In this document: piece by piece, positions 22,371 to 32,925 of the stretch
Numbering within the stretch: position 1 is the first letter of the stretch
Layout of the letters: each line of letters opens with the position of its first letter
Origin: Malaya genurostris
Lineage: Eukaryota; Arthropoda; Insecta; Diptera; Culicidae
DNA: 64,000 nt
NCBI RefSeq assembly: GCF_030247185.1
Contig: NC_080572.1
Coordinates: forward strand, 232,191,336 to 232,255,335
Reading direction: 5' to 3'
Notes under the pieces: model-generated
What the model was told of the DNA's origin: nothing
Seen by the model: only the letters and a program-made list of their open reading frames with translations
Database searches by the model: none
Made by a program: the position numbers and the translations under genes

Positions 22371-22614
22371 TCCAAACGAACTATTGGCAAAACATTTCAG
22401 GTCTGACATCTAGGAGCACTACAGTAAAATAAGCAATGAGTCTTGATATGAAATGATTCGAGCTAAAGCTCCACTTTCACTTCGTAACTTTTCTTATATT
22501 TTAGATAAAAAAGTCAATTTTTTCGAAAAAAGATGCAAACATTTACTAGGGGGAGTGAAAAAACCCTTCTGGACCATCAAAATGCACGCCGAAAATTTGT
22601 GGTACATTACAGAC

Positions 22615-22795
22615 TATTAATCAATACCTAACGAGGCAAACAGATAGAAAAAACGACATGCGAATACAATTATGTAATAAAAACTGCGAAAAAGTTACCG
22701 CAGAGACGGGACTCGAACCCGAAGCTAGCTTCTATCCGTGAAAATCGTTTCGTCAATTAAACTACCCTGTATGTGAAAACACACGAAGAAACAGC
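22615..22795 (-). repeat. SINE family III (tRNA-derived), minus-strand copy
   Basis: In reverse: 'catacagggtagtttaattg' (A box), 'gatagaagctagcttcgggt', B box GGGTTCGAGTCCC, then 'gtctctgcggtaactttttc', 'attacataattgtattcgca', 'ctgtttgcctcgttaggtat'. Mirrors the copy at 23055. Confidence 0.8.
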
Positions 22796-23054
22796 CTAAT
22801 TGACTAGAAGAACCGAGCATGCTTCGCTTTACTCGGGTGCCACAGCATTCAATTATAGTCCTATCGCTATGGAAACTAATCCGACAGAAAACATAAACAC
22901 GTCGCATCGCAAGTCTATCTTCACCCTCTGCTTTGCCGTCAAACGATGATTTGGGATTTTGTTGTTGTCTTTTTTTCTGAAGTACATCAGCGTCATCATC
23001 TATTTGATGATCTCAGCAGATGTGCGGTGGTCAATTAGGCTGTTCAATCTTCAT

Positions 23055-23275
23055 TTGTTTTCACATGCAGGGTAGTTTAACTGGTAGAACAATTTCCCCG
23101 GATAGGAGCTAGCTACGGGTTCGAATATCATCTAGGCGATAGCTTTTTCGTGATCATTACATAGTTGCATTCGCATGTCATTTTTGCAATCTGTTTTCCT
23201 CGTTAAATACTGATCAAATTTAAAACGCTAGCTCAAGGTAGCTCTTTGTCTTAACAAGACTAAAACAAATCATTG
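23055..23275 (+). repeat. SINE family III (tRNA-derived), plus-strand copy
   Basis: The A box TAGTTTAACTGG and B box GGGTTCGAATATC, about 40 bp apart, lie in a tRNA-like head. The body runs 'cattacatagttgcattcgc', 'tgcaatctgttttcctcgtt' and ends 'gactaaaacaaatcattgag'. Head-to-head with 22615-22795, about 260 bp apart. Confidence 0.82.
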
Positions 23276-23372
23276 AGACTATTCATATTTAGACAAACAC
23301 ATAAAAAAGTACAGCTATTTGATTTGTTTGAAATAGTGATTTTCGTTCACATTTTTGGCATCATGTTGAGTA

Positions 23373-24600
23373 CACTTAAGCCTCTTTTTTGCGTTTTTTT
23401 TTTAATTTCAAAAGTTATGCTGTTTTTTGTGCGAACTTTCAAAGCTATGCGGATTGTTTAACACCAATTTTCAACGTTATGTGGTTTTCTTGTTTGGTCT
23501 TGAGAATACACGAAACTTTAGGATTTGGTGTTATCCGAAAAAAAAATTTCTGGTCGACTCTCTGGGATTTTTCTCAACAAAAAAAAATCTTTCGTGATAA
23601 CACTAGATATCGTCGTTTCATGCACTTCTAGAAAAATTGACATTAAAAAAATTGATTCCGGATATCTCAAAAATACCACAAAGTCGGTATTTAAGAAACT
23701 TAGATCTCGACGATTATGACTTTTTACGACATCTAGCAACAACAAAAATTTTCTATAATTTTTCGATTTTTTCAGTGGCGTCTCGTGACAAAATTTACGG
23801 GTAGTGCACTGATTATATCAGATGTAACAATTCGTTGTAAGCGAAAACTGAAGATTGAGGAATTGATATTCGCTTGTGTTTTTCAATACAATGAAATATC
23901 GACATACTTTTGGATGGGATTTTTTTATTAAACTTTTTACGTATCATGATACAACAAAAGAAATCCGCGTGCTGCACGTCCAGCAAATCTGTTAATAATA
24001 TCATCAACAAAGCCGTTTCGACGTTGCAACTGAGACAGCCAAGGATACCAGGTTTTTTAAAATCTGTGTGCGAACCAAAAATCAGTCTGAGCAAGAAAAC
24101 GCTCTGTAGGATACTTTGTTTTTTTTTTCTAGCAGTTAGAAGACATTTAGGGGCTCATTGACTTTAGAAGTTTGTGAAAATCTTTGCAGCGTTTTCAGAA
24201 TATATGAAGCTCAGATTAATCTGTGAACCTGAAATTTCTGGAGACAGCAATTTGTTTTCAACTGCCATAAGCACAAACCACCGAAGCCTCTCCAGAAGGT
24301 GTGCATGTATACAAGTTCTCACAGAGCCAAACTTAACCGAGAGAACAACCAATCTCAGAGCTGAGCTGAGTGATTCCCTCTCTTCTTAAATCAATGTGGC
24401 TATTCGGAACCATTGGACCTGATTTCATCGACTAAATAGAGAATCTAAAAAAACATGATAGAATGCGGATGGGGATGTAGTTAGTTCCTTCAATTTGACC
24501 GGTTGTGCAGTGCACGAGATGCACATAAGGTCGAGACGCCACTGGATTTTTATACGAATTTTCAAAGTTATGCAGTTTTTATTATGCGGATTTTCAAAGT
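23373..24600. mobile_element. Diverged CACTGAGG-type repeat interrupted by a hAT
   Basis: Begins CACTTAAGCCTC after TA and carries the family's modules ('ttttcaacgttatgtgg', 'tttaggatttggtgttatcc', 'cgtttcatgcacttctag'). After the hAT it resumes with 'gaattttcaaagttatgcag', 'ttatgcggattttcaaag'. The right end is not recognisable. Confidence 0.55.
23773..24544 (-). mobile_element. hAT-superfamily element, 772 bp, with 8-bp target duplication
   Basis: The ends CAGTGGCGTCTCG and CGAGACGCCACTG are typical hAT termini. The 8-bp flanks GATTTTTT (23765-23772) and GATTTTTA (24545-24552) match in 7 of 8 positions. Both subterminal regions contain GTGCACTG. The minus strand keeps a remnant of a transposase C-terminus (24352-24164, LERLRWFVLMAVENKLLSPE), resembling the hAT dimerisation region. 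Internally deleted and non-autonomous. A related piece lies at 33149. Confidence 0.85.
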
Positions 24601-24814
24601 ATGCACACCAAAAATATTTGAATAATACAGGTGACTTAATTCCCCATACGATGTAATTCATAAAGTCCTAATCTGGCAAACGACGGAAAATTTCATTTGT
24701 AATGACTTAATGTTAGATTAGCTTGAATTTTACTGATTTCGACTGTAACTTGCATTCTGCTAGCAGGTGTGACTGTATGCATTTAAATGCTACTTTTACC
24801 AGCCATGCAGATAT

Positions 24815-25050
24815 GTTCTTCTGTGGCTCAATCGATTAACAGACGTACTTGCGATCCAATGATTCTCGGTTCAACTCGCGGCGGTTGCTATCAGTGTTCT
24901 TTTTTTATTTCAATGAATTTCATATCATGGAGTTTTAGACACAATATTAAATGTTCTTCCACGTGAATTTGCGTGAACTGCGACGCTCCATTTATGTGCA
25001 TCTAATAAGATGTAAAATCACAGGGATTTTTTGAAGTGTGTGTGTTTTTA
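24815..25050 (+). repeat. SINE family II (tRNA-derived)
   Basis: The head reads 'ttctgtggctcaatcgatta' (A box), 'cttgcgatccaatgattctc', then a B box CGGTTCAACTCG. The body continues 'cggcggttgctatc', 'ctccatttatgtgcatcta', 'ataagatgtaaaatcacagg'. The same modules appear inverted at 20905-21130. Confidence 0.68.
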
Positions 25051-25089
25051 TGCATTACGTATGCTCCGCATAAAAAGAGAGTATAGAAG

Positions 25090-26100
25090 TTTGTTCTCCC
25101 ATCAATGTTTTGAGAGACAAAACGACGTATGAAATCAAAGAAAAGTTGAACAAATTTTATCCGGCCAGTGCTCCTCAGAATTACATTGTGAAATATTGTT
25201 TTCGAGAGTTCCGTGAGATATTCATGTATGATGTGATACTACCACCTATCGTAACCAGTCAACTGCTTCATAACAACGATCTGCTTCAGCACTACGAGTA
25301 TAGTAATTATAACCTATTGAAAAACTTTTTCTTTTTGCTGGTATGAATCTCCAAATAATCACGGCAGCCAATTATAATACATGACAATATCAAAACAATA
25401 CATGAATTAGTGTTGGCCGGCATGATAGCGCAAAATAGCAGACATCATAAGGATTAGTAATAAAAGGACACGCCATATTGGGGACGAGTTTCTGCAGATA
25501 GAAAAACACGAACGCAAGTGCCCTTCGGAAGCGTGTTTGGCCTAACTGATGCTCAATTGGAAAGACTTTTGGCGTCGATTGGTAACTGTTGATGGAACTT
25601 GGATCCACTATTCACATCAGAGAACAGTATGAGTGTCCGGTAATGAATTGAAATCGGGTGACGTAGGCTCTGAAGCATCCGGCCTTTGAAGTCTCATTGG
25701 CACAGAAGCCATTGCGTCGGTTTTCTGGGATCGCCAGTGCACATTTTCCGTGGAATACATCGAAAAGGAAAAACCATCAACAGCGAGTATTACTGCACAT
25801 GTTTTAAGCGAATGAAGTCCTAAATCGTTGCGAAACAAAAGAAAAATGTTATAGGCATACAAGAACATAAACGATGCAGAGCTTCAATTGCTTCCCCATC
25901 CACCTTATTGGCCTGAGTTGATTCCCTCGGACAATTGTCTGTTCACATGCCTCAAATTATGGTTTATCATAAAAAAGAAGAGTTCATCGACGCCGTGAAA
26001 GAGTATCTTACAAACAAACAAAAAATACTTTTCGAACGAGACCTCAAAGTTAGAAACTCACTGGAATAATTGTATCGACCTTGAAAGTAAAAAAGTAACG
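25090..26100 (+). pseudogene. mariner transposase fossil, nearly full extent
   Basis: The N-terminal block KEKLNKFYPASAPQNYIVKY (25138 on) matches the mariner HTH region. RRLVTVDGTWIHYSHQR holds the first aspartate region (D-E changed to D-G), followed by IASVFWDRQCTF and YIEKEKPSTAS. The C-terminal block LLPHPPYWPELIPSDNCLF has the SPDLAPSD motif changed to WPELIPSD. Multiple stops and frameshifts. It belongs to a mariner subfamily different from that at 6455. Confidence 0.78.
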
Positions 26101-27003
26101 AACATGAAAACATCTTTTTCTTTCTCAAGGATTTTCCACCCTACATAGTGATCATAGCAATAATAATATTAATAATAGTAACAAATTTTGTCCTTAAGAA
26201 CTATCCCAGTATTCTTGGCCCACCTAGCTCCTTAATTTGGAATTGCTTCAAGCCCATGTATGGTCTCATATCGATTTGTAGGTGTGGAATGCGATCCTTG
26301 CTGCATCAAAGACCAATCCCATTTTTCACCGTACCCGATTCGTCGATTTCCCATACCAAGTCGCGTGACAGTCTCACGTTGCACGTTCATCTCGATTGTA
26401 AATTGAATCGCTCCATCTTCTCGTCCTTCGTAATGGATAGAAGAAGCCAACGCTGCCCAGACCTGTCAATGTGAAATCGTGATCAAAGCATATACTTCAG
26501 CACACTCGTATTTCTTGTCAGCAGCAGCTCTTCTGCAGTATTAAAAATTTAATTTCGAATTAAAAAGACATCAACACCCCAAACGAAATGATGGAAACGA
26601 GGGTCACTCACGTTGCATGTCACCTAGAAATGCCGCCAATTGCCATTGGACGGGGTGACATTTGAATTAGCCGTGGGTAGACACCTTTCTGTTTTATTTT
26701 GCAGTGCAGTCACGATGACAAAACGAACGGATGTTCGTTTCTCTTTCGATCACATGGAAAAATCTTCGCCGAGCATGGATAAAATTTGTATATTTTATTT
26801 TCAGTTTTCAATTTCCATCCTTGCTAATTATCAACCTAAAATAACGGTGTCAGCATTACGCATGCCTCACGTTTTTCAATCAAATTATTGGCGGCTATCC
26901 TTGCCGGGTCTTATCACTAGTCTTACTCAAATGGTATATGAATAAAATTACCGAAAATTAATTCCATTTTTGTTTTTTGGTTTTCTTTTTCCTCCTTCAA
27001 CAG
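26101..27003. other. Intron of nmo immediately upstream of the kinase exon
   Basis: No repeat modules recognised. It ends in a pyrimidine-rich tract (from about 26968, 'tttttcctccttcaacag') leading to the AG at 27002-27003. Short open frames here have no motif support. Confidence 0.5.
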
Positions 27004-27133
27004 GGCTGTCACAGATCCTCGTGACGGACGTCGGGTCGCACTGAAAAAACTGCCAAACGTGTTCCAGTCGCTGGTGTCATCGAAACGTGTTTTCCGGGAG
27101 CTGAAAATGCTCTGCTTCTTTAAGCACGAAAAC
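27004..27133 (+). CDS. nmo: Nemo/Nemo-like kinase, internal exon (kinase N-lobe)
   Basis: Nemo is a proline-directed Ser/Thr kinase of the MAPK-related NLK family that modulates Wnt, TGF-beta and planar polarity signalling (family knowledge). The exon adds one base to a split codon (TG|G, tryptophan expected) and then encodes 43 residues: AVTDPRDGRRVALKKLPNVF, then QSLVSSKRVFRELKMLCFFK, then HEN. VALKK carries the ATP-anchoring lysine, and the glutamate of RELKML is its helix-C partner. I recall near-identity with Drosophila Nemo. The splice acceptor follows a pyrimidine tract; the donor AAC|GTAAGT at 27134 is strong. The next exon in the window is at 59202. The preceding glycine-loop exon was not found in the window. 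Confidence 0.95.
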
Positions 27134-28348
27134 GTAAGTTGCATATTTGTTAAATTTTTTTTCTCTTGTTGACAGCATTGATTTAGTACTATGACTCAAC
27201 ATGATTTCCTTCAGCTTTTGAATATGTAATGAATTCTAAGTTTTTTACTCTATACTATTAAGTATTGCAATTTTATTCGAAATACTGTTTCATTGTTCTA
27301 TGGATTTGTTTTCTTAAATTGAAACCGAGATGAAATAAATTCATTTACTTTACATTTTTCTCATAAATTGAGTGATTTTAAATAGGTAAATCTAAAAGAC
27401 GAAGAAATTCAACGAACAGTTAAATCATTTGCAAGTTTTTCAAACATCGTTGTGAATTCTTCTGAAAATATTACCCAAAACAACAGATATTTTTTTAGCC
27501 ATAAACTCACTTGGTTGAACATTGTTCAACAATATAAATTCAGTTTGTATAGAGAAAGGTTTCCTTGGTTAAATGCTCAATGTTTACTTCAATTTCAAAG
27601 CTCTTGAACAGTAGTTTGCTATTTAATTAATTTTCACCAAATTGCGGGATATTGAATTTTCACTTCAACTGGTTAAAAAACCGGAGCTCATTTCGTATTT
27701 TTGTTTACTCCCAATACCGGTGAAGTAACCAATTTACCAACTTTGTTTTGCTCCCCATAGGAGATACTTTTCTTATACATAATTCAGATCATAGCTCTGT
27801 GGAATATGGATGTACACATCGGGATAGATACCATTTGCATATCCTCAATGATTTATGATGAAATCGGTCGAAAGTAATAGAGCCGAAGCGCACCTTCTTT
27901 CAACGTGAAGAATTAATTTGCATTGCAATCTTGGACTAGTTTTGGCCTCTAGAGAACAACGGATTGCATTAATCGTAATTTTTTTCAGCTATGAAACTAG
28001 CACAACTATGCTAGGGTGTGATTTTTTGATCCGGTCTTGATAAGTTTCAACGCCATGTTGTATCTGCCAAAGGTTAAGTATTTCAGCCAAGAATGTTTTT
28101 AAGGGGTGTCCGGTGTGGGTGTTTTTAAAGGGTGTCCGGAATCGAATTGCATCACTTTCAAATGGTTGTTACTTTCCCATTGATTATTTTCTATTTGAAA
28201 TTTGGGTGAAACTAGTTTAATGTGTAATGTTTACATTGTGTAAGTGACAATACATTGAGAGTTTTTTACGCAGTTTTTTCCATGCGGTTTTTTACGCGGC
28301 TTTTTTTACACGTATTTCCGAAGTTACGCGGATTCCTGAGGTTACGCT

Positions 28349-28453
28349 TTTTTTTACGCGAATTTTTTAAGTTTTATGAAAAGTTGAGTTGGTGTTATCC
28401 CGAAATTTTTTTAAGTCAACTCTTGTTTTTTCAAAACATGTTTTTTTCAGGTT
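28349..28453. repeat. Left copy of 105-bp direct repeat flanking the LINE
   Basis: Starts TTTTTTTACGCGAATTTTTT and ends GTTTTTTTCAGGTT. By base-by-base reading it is identical to 31124-31228, including the lengths of the internal T runs. Confidence 0.95.
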
Positions 28454-28599
28454 CAGGAATCAGGAATCAGAACAAATTGGCTCAAATGGCACGTTCCCCT
28501 TGATATTTGGAGATTTGTGCCTTGCCATCAATTTGTTTTTAGCATCATTTTCCCGATATATAAGAGGGAAGGATTGAAAGGAAATGGTAAGGGTTGGAC

Positions 28600-28930
28600 T
28601 AGGAGGATGGGAAAAATTGACGACACAAAAACACATAAAAGCAGAAGTAAATTCTGCACCCCTAAGGGATGCTGAACAATCTGCTGAGGATCACATTTAG
28701 TGGAAGCAGAAGGAAATTCTGAACCTCTACGAGGTCCCGAACAGTCTGCTGTTAATAAAACCTCCAACCCCCGAGAGGATTTAGAGATCTTACAAAAGCG
28801 ACACCATTCTGCACTCCCGGAAGAATGCAGAACGACTCGCAGTATGTACGAGAAGAAGTAAATTCGGTACCCCTCAGAGGATGCCAAACAATCTGCCAAA
28901 CCCTATTTAAGGTGAATACAGAAGGGATTC
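28600..28930 (-). repeat. Imperfect repeats in the LINE 3' UTR
   Basis: Four to five units resemble 'gcagaagtaaattctgcacc' ... 'gaacaatctgctg'. Each has a short self-complementary segment (GCAGAA...TTCTGC) and an outer AGCAGA/TCTGCT pair, so the 3' UTR could fold into a row of hairpins. Confidence 0.6.
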
Positions 28931-28963
28931 ATTCACTCCAGGAAGAACGATGAACCCTTCTGA

Positions 28964-30856
28964 CTATAGCTCCTTACCACATTGGGTGAGAAACGAGAGA
29001 ATATCCTTCAATTTTAGCTCCTCATACACAGACTCAACCATGTATGGAGAACCAAAAACCCGGATACGTAGCTGCGTCAATGCGGGACAGTTACATATCA
29101 GATGATATGAAGTACCATAATCGCATTCACACAAATCACACGAATAATACTCAGCACGTTGAATAGTAGCCATGTGATAATTGAGTTTGCAATGTCCAGT
29201 CAGAGCTCTGACCAGAATACTTCAATGATACTTGGAGAAATGCAGTAGACACTTTGACATTTTCAGATTTAAATCTGGTAGAAATGCTTTTGTCTGAGCG
29301 CAAGTTTGCAAGCTGCGCCAGTAGCTGGCATGTTTGGATGCAGCCCAAGAACGTATCTTGTGCTTTATCCAACTAGTTGAAAGTGGTAAAGCTGGTTCAG
29401 GACCAACGAAATCATTCGTTGCACCAGCTCTAGCCAACTCATCAGCCCATTCATTTCCAGTAATACCAGAATGGCCGGGTACCCATATGAAGTAAACAGC
29501 ATTTGAAATGCTGAGGTCTTCAATTTGAGTTCGACATGCGATCACTTGATTCGACCGTGAGTCATTCGAACTGAGTGCTTTTAAGGCTGCCTGACTGTCG
29601 GAACAAAAATAAATACGTTTACCACAGATCCTCTGCTGAAGTGCCGATTGTACTCCACACAGAATTGCGTAGATTTCTGCTTGGAACACAGTACAGCATC
29701 TACCAAGTGAATGAGACTGCTCCAGCCTATTTCACGACAGTAGATACCAGCACCAGCACGACCATTCAACAGAGAACCGTCCGTAAAACAAACTATGTGT
29801 TCATCAAGTTGTCGTTCCAGACAACCAGACAATCATTCCTAACGAAGAGGATAGCTCACATTGAATGTTTTAAAAGGAAAACTGCTTGTGAGAGTTAGGT
29901 CACTAGGAGCGAGTAAATACTCATCCCACGGAAACATTTGAGACCACAAGCGAGTGTGACTGGTAGCATATTCTAATGGGTTACTGTTCCAAAGCCCTGT
30001 AACCCTAAGACGGTATGCACAAGATAATGCTTCTTGTTTTAGGAACACATGTAGTGGTTTAATGCACAGTAGCGCCTCTAGAGCAGCAGAAGGAGTTGTC
30101 GTGAATGCTCCTGTCATCGCCATTAGGACCATCCTTTGGAGATGATTTAGCTTTGACTGAACTGTCGCGACTTCTCCTTTCTGCCACCATACAAGACATC
30201 CATATGCTAAAATTGGTCTAACGATAGTTGTGTAGATCCAATGAATATATCTGGGTTTGAGTCCCCATGATTTTCCAAAAGCTCGTCTGCATTGGCCGAA
30301 AGCCATGCAAGCTCTTTTAATCCTGAAATCAATGTGAGCAGACCAATTCAGTTTTGAGTCAAGAATAACCCCGACGTATTTAACTTGATCGACCACAGTG
30401 ACCCCTGAACCAAAGAACTGCAACGGACGAGCTCCTGTAATTATCCTACGATGAGTGAAAAGCACCATTGATGTTTTGCCCGGATTTACAGATAATCCAA
30501 ACCTGACAACACCATTGTTCAACAGATCGCAGGGCTTGCTGCATTAAATCAAAGAGAGTGTTAATGCTTATACCGGTCATCAATATATGATAATCGTCGG
30601 CAAAACCATAAGTCGGAAATCCAAGGTTATAAAGTTTCCTTAACAAACCATCAGCGACTAGGTTCCATAAAAGTGGGGATAGTACACCACCTTGAGGACA
30701 CCCACAGACACTCAGCTTTCTAATCTCTGGCCTACCGAAGCGATGATCAAAGAAGTTGATTGCTAAGCATTGCGTGTATCCAGTAAGGGAAAAACCCAAG
30801 ATATTCCGTTCACGACTGCAATGTTTAACCTCCTGCAGCCATTCAGCCATCGGCAC
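28964..30856 (-). pseudogene. LINE polyprotein remnant: RT, RNase H and zinc-binding C-terminus
   Basis: RT: VCGCPQGGVLSPLLWNLVAD and the active-site box GFADDYHILMTG (30856-30446), then after a frameshift GLSVNPGKTSMVLFTHRR and YVGVILDSKLNWSAHID (30522-29839). RNase H acidic residues are visible in CFTDGSLLNGRAGAGIY, FQAEIYAIL, FCSDSQAALKAL and GNEWADELARAG (29832-29222). The C-terminal piece (29173-28964) has CDLCECDYGTSYHLICNCP, a zinc-binding pattern typical of I/R1/Loa-type LINEs. At least three frameshifts inactivate it. RT plus RNase H narrows the clade to I, R1, Loa or similar; the wording suggests Loa (Lian-like). Confidence 0.85.
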
Positions 30857-31123
30857 GGAAATACACCTTGACTTAGGAGTTCCTATTTTTGTGGCCTTTT
30901 ACGACATGGAATAGGAAACCAGTGGATCAATTCTTGGTAAAAAATAATTCCGCCGGATGCCACACGGCTTACCTGTTTGGTGGACTTATACCACCGGTAC
31001 AGGTGGACCGTAGCGTTATTCTTAGCAGTTGGGAAACCGCTACCGACACTACACGGCTATCTAGGCTGCTCAGAGAGGGAAGTTAACATTGATGGTCAAC
31101 TTCCATGGATGGCCGAGCAGCCG

Positions 31124-31228
31124 TTTTTTTACGCGAATTTTTTAAGTTTTATGAAAAGTTGAGTTGGTGTTATCCCGAAATTTTTTTAAGTCAACTCTTG
31201 TTTTTTCAAAACATGTTTTTTTCAGGTT
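31124..31228. repeat. Right copy of 105-bp direct repeat flanking the LINE
   Basis: Identical to 28349-28453. It continues into the rest of the CACTGAGG MITE (ACACCAGATCTCGAC...), so this copy is continuous with the native MITE sequence. Confidence 0.95.
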
Positions 31229-31489
31229 ACACCAGATCTCGACTTTTCATGAATATCCAAGACATTTGAAATCAACAAAAAATTTCGTTTTAGGAAATTC
31301 CCAAAGTCGATTTTATTTCAAAAACTTTTTTTAGAAGATTACACTAGATCTGGACGATTCATGCCTTTCTAAGTCATTTGTCATCAGAATTTTTTTTTTA
31401 ATTTGCAGTTTTTTTACACGGACTTGCACGGAAGGTACGCGGTTTGAATCCCCCGCGTAAAACGAGACCTCAGTGTAGTAGTTGTTCAA

Positions 31490-32235
31490 TCGTTGCGAAG
31501 ATGGAGTCGGAAGAACAGAAGCGGCTTAAAATAGTTTGCGTATATTGAAAATCCGGATCTTTCTCATCGTTGCATCAACACGAAACTGGGAATTGTACAA
31601 TCTACGGTATCTCGTGTTTTAAATCTATATTACGAACGTTTAACGTTCGGAAGAAAAAAATATGATCAAAATGGATATCCATACAGCGAAAAGGATCACT
31701 AGCGGGTAGCTTTCGAGGGACACGCACAAAGTTTAAAAGGCATCGAATCGCAAATCACGGCAGAATACGGTCTACGTCCAGATGTTGACAAAATCGCATT
31801 GTCTCATTATGTGTGACGAGACGTACGTAAAATCAGACTCCGGGACTTCTGTTTTTAACTGTTCATTATAAGTATGATATCCCAGAAGAAGTTAAAAAGC
31901 ATAAGATGTCGTAGTTTACAAAAAATTGATTTGACAAGTAATTTGCTAATGCAGTAAGCAGATAAAAACTATTTGTGACTATCGGGACGATCAACGAGCG
32001 GGTATAATTAAAGGAATGCCTCCGAAAGCGTATACTTCCACTTCGAAGGTCACACAATGGTCCTACAATTTATTGACTGGATTTAGCCTCGAGTAATGGA
32101 AAGATATTTTGAAATGATACAAGGCTAAAAAGACTAACTGCAACCAATTGAGAAGTGCTGGGCAATCTTTAAGGTGAGATGCAGCGAAGTGCGCGTGTCG
32201 CGTTTTTTATCTATTATTCAAAATGTAGGCAGAAT
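31490..32235 (+). pseudogene. DD37E (ITmD37E) transposase fossil
   Basis: The N-terminus reads MESEEQKRLKIVCVY, then a stop. In shifted frames come a helix-turn-helix remnant, IMCDETYVKSDSGTS (first aspartate block) and, near 32130, QPIEKCWAIFK with the catalytic glutamate. The central part with the second aspartate is lost or scrambled. This copy keeps the E that defines DD37E, which 37320-37990 has changed to D. Dead. Confidence 0.72.
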
Positions 32236-32925
32236 TTCGAAAAACTGCAAACACTTAAATTTTCGCCATTAAATTTATCGCATTTAACTATGCTTTGAAA
32301 TTTGAAATTTTACTTTGCCGAGCCGTAATTGATTTTTGAAATGTATAAACGATTACTGTTCCGTTCCACGGGGATGACTTTAGAACTGAAAAACGATGTT
32401 TGAATCAAAATTTCCCAAATAATCTGAAATGGCAACTCAAAATTATAAAACTTTTGCCAGAATAACTGAAATAGGAACAAGTTTCAAGACAATTTCATAA
32501 ACTTTTCATCATTTTCTATATTGCTTGCGCGCTGCTGTTTCGTATGGTAGTGTTGTGAGAAATGCACTGTGGGTTCGTAAGCAAAAATTAAATATAAAAA
32601 TTAGGCATGAATTTATGCATTGGGTTTTGTGTTGAAATTACAAGGAGAAATAAGAAATCGTTCATTTTCTGTGGTAACTGACATTTGTAATGCTAGTAAT
32701 GTCTGTGGACCTCAATGCATTGATGTTGCTTTGTTGTGTAATATCAAATAATAGATATTTCTTCAGATGGTAGCAAAACAAAAAATTAAACCTAGACAAG
32801 CTACTGAATGAAATGAATAGAAACCAAGTACTGTCATTCATTTGAAACATTGAAATATATAACATTCATATAACTTTTTGCCAGAGTCATGAATCAAAAA
32901 TATATACATTTATAAAAAGTGTATT
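32236..32925. other. nmo intron, nothing recognised
   Basis: AT-rich; no transposon motif or paired ends identified. Confidence 0.4.

Larger units (their letters stand above)
28454..31123 (-). mobile_element. Loa/R1-like non-LTR retrotransposon, internally deleted, 2.67 kb
   Basis: Minus-strand element. Its 5' end (31123 downward) has a UTR-like leader of about 250 bp, with 'gtcgtaaaaggcc' near 30890, directly joined to reverse transcriptase at about 30856; ORF1 and the endonuclease are missing. RT, RNase H and a C-terminal CCHC-like region follow. The 3' UTR (28960-28500) contains imperfect repeats, and the 3' tail is CTGATTCCTGATTCCTG at 28454. Presence of both UTRs points to an internal deletion rather than simple 5' truncation. 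Confidence 0.85.
28253..31475. mobile_element. CACTGAGG MITE split by a Loa-like LINE
   Basis: TA plus CATTGAGAG at 28251 on the left; GACCTCAGTG plus TA at 31476-31477 on the right. Both flanking parts carry the 'ttacgcgg' and 'ccgaagttacgcgg' words. Without the LINE and one copy of the 105-bp repeat the MITE would be about 448 bp, close to the intact copy at 9409-9917. Confidence 0.8.

Noticed and set aside
24815..25050. Functional tRNA gene
   Set aside because: A and B boxes are present but the acceptor and T stems do not pair, and a SINE body follows; it is a tRNA-derived SINE.
29575..29898. Plus-strand 107-codon frame
   Set aside because: Shadow of the RNase H region encoded on the minus strand by the LINE.
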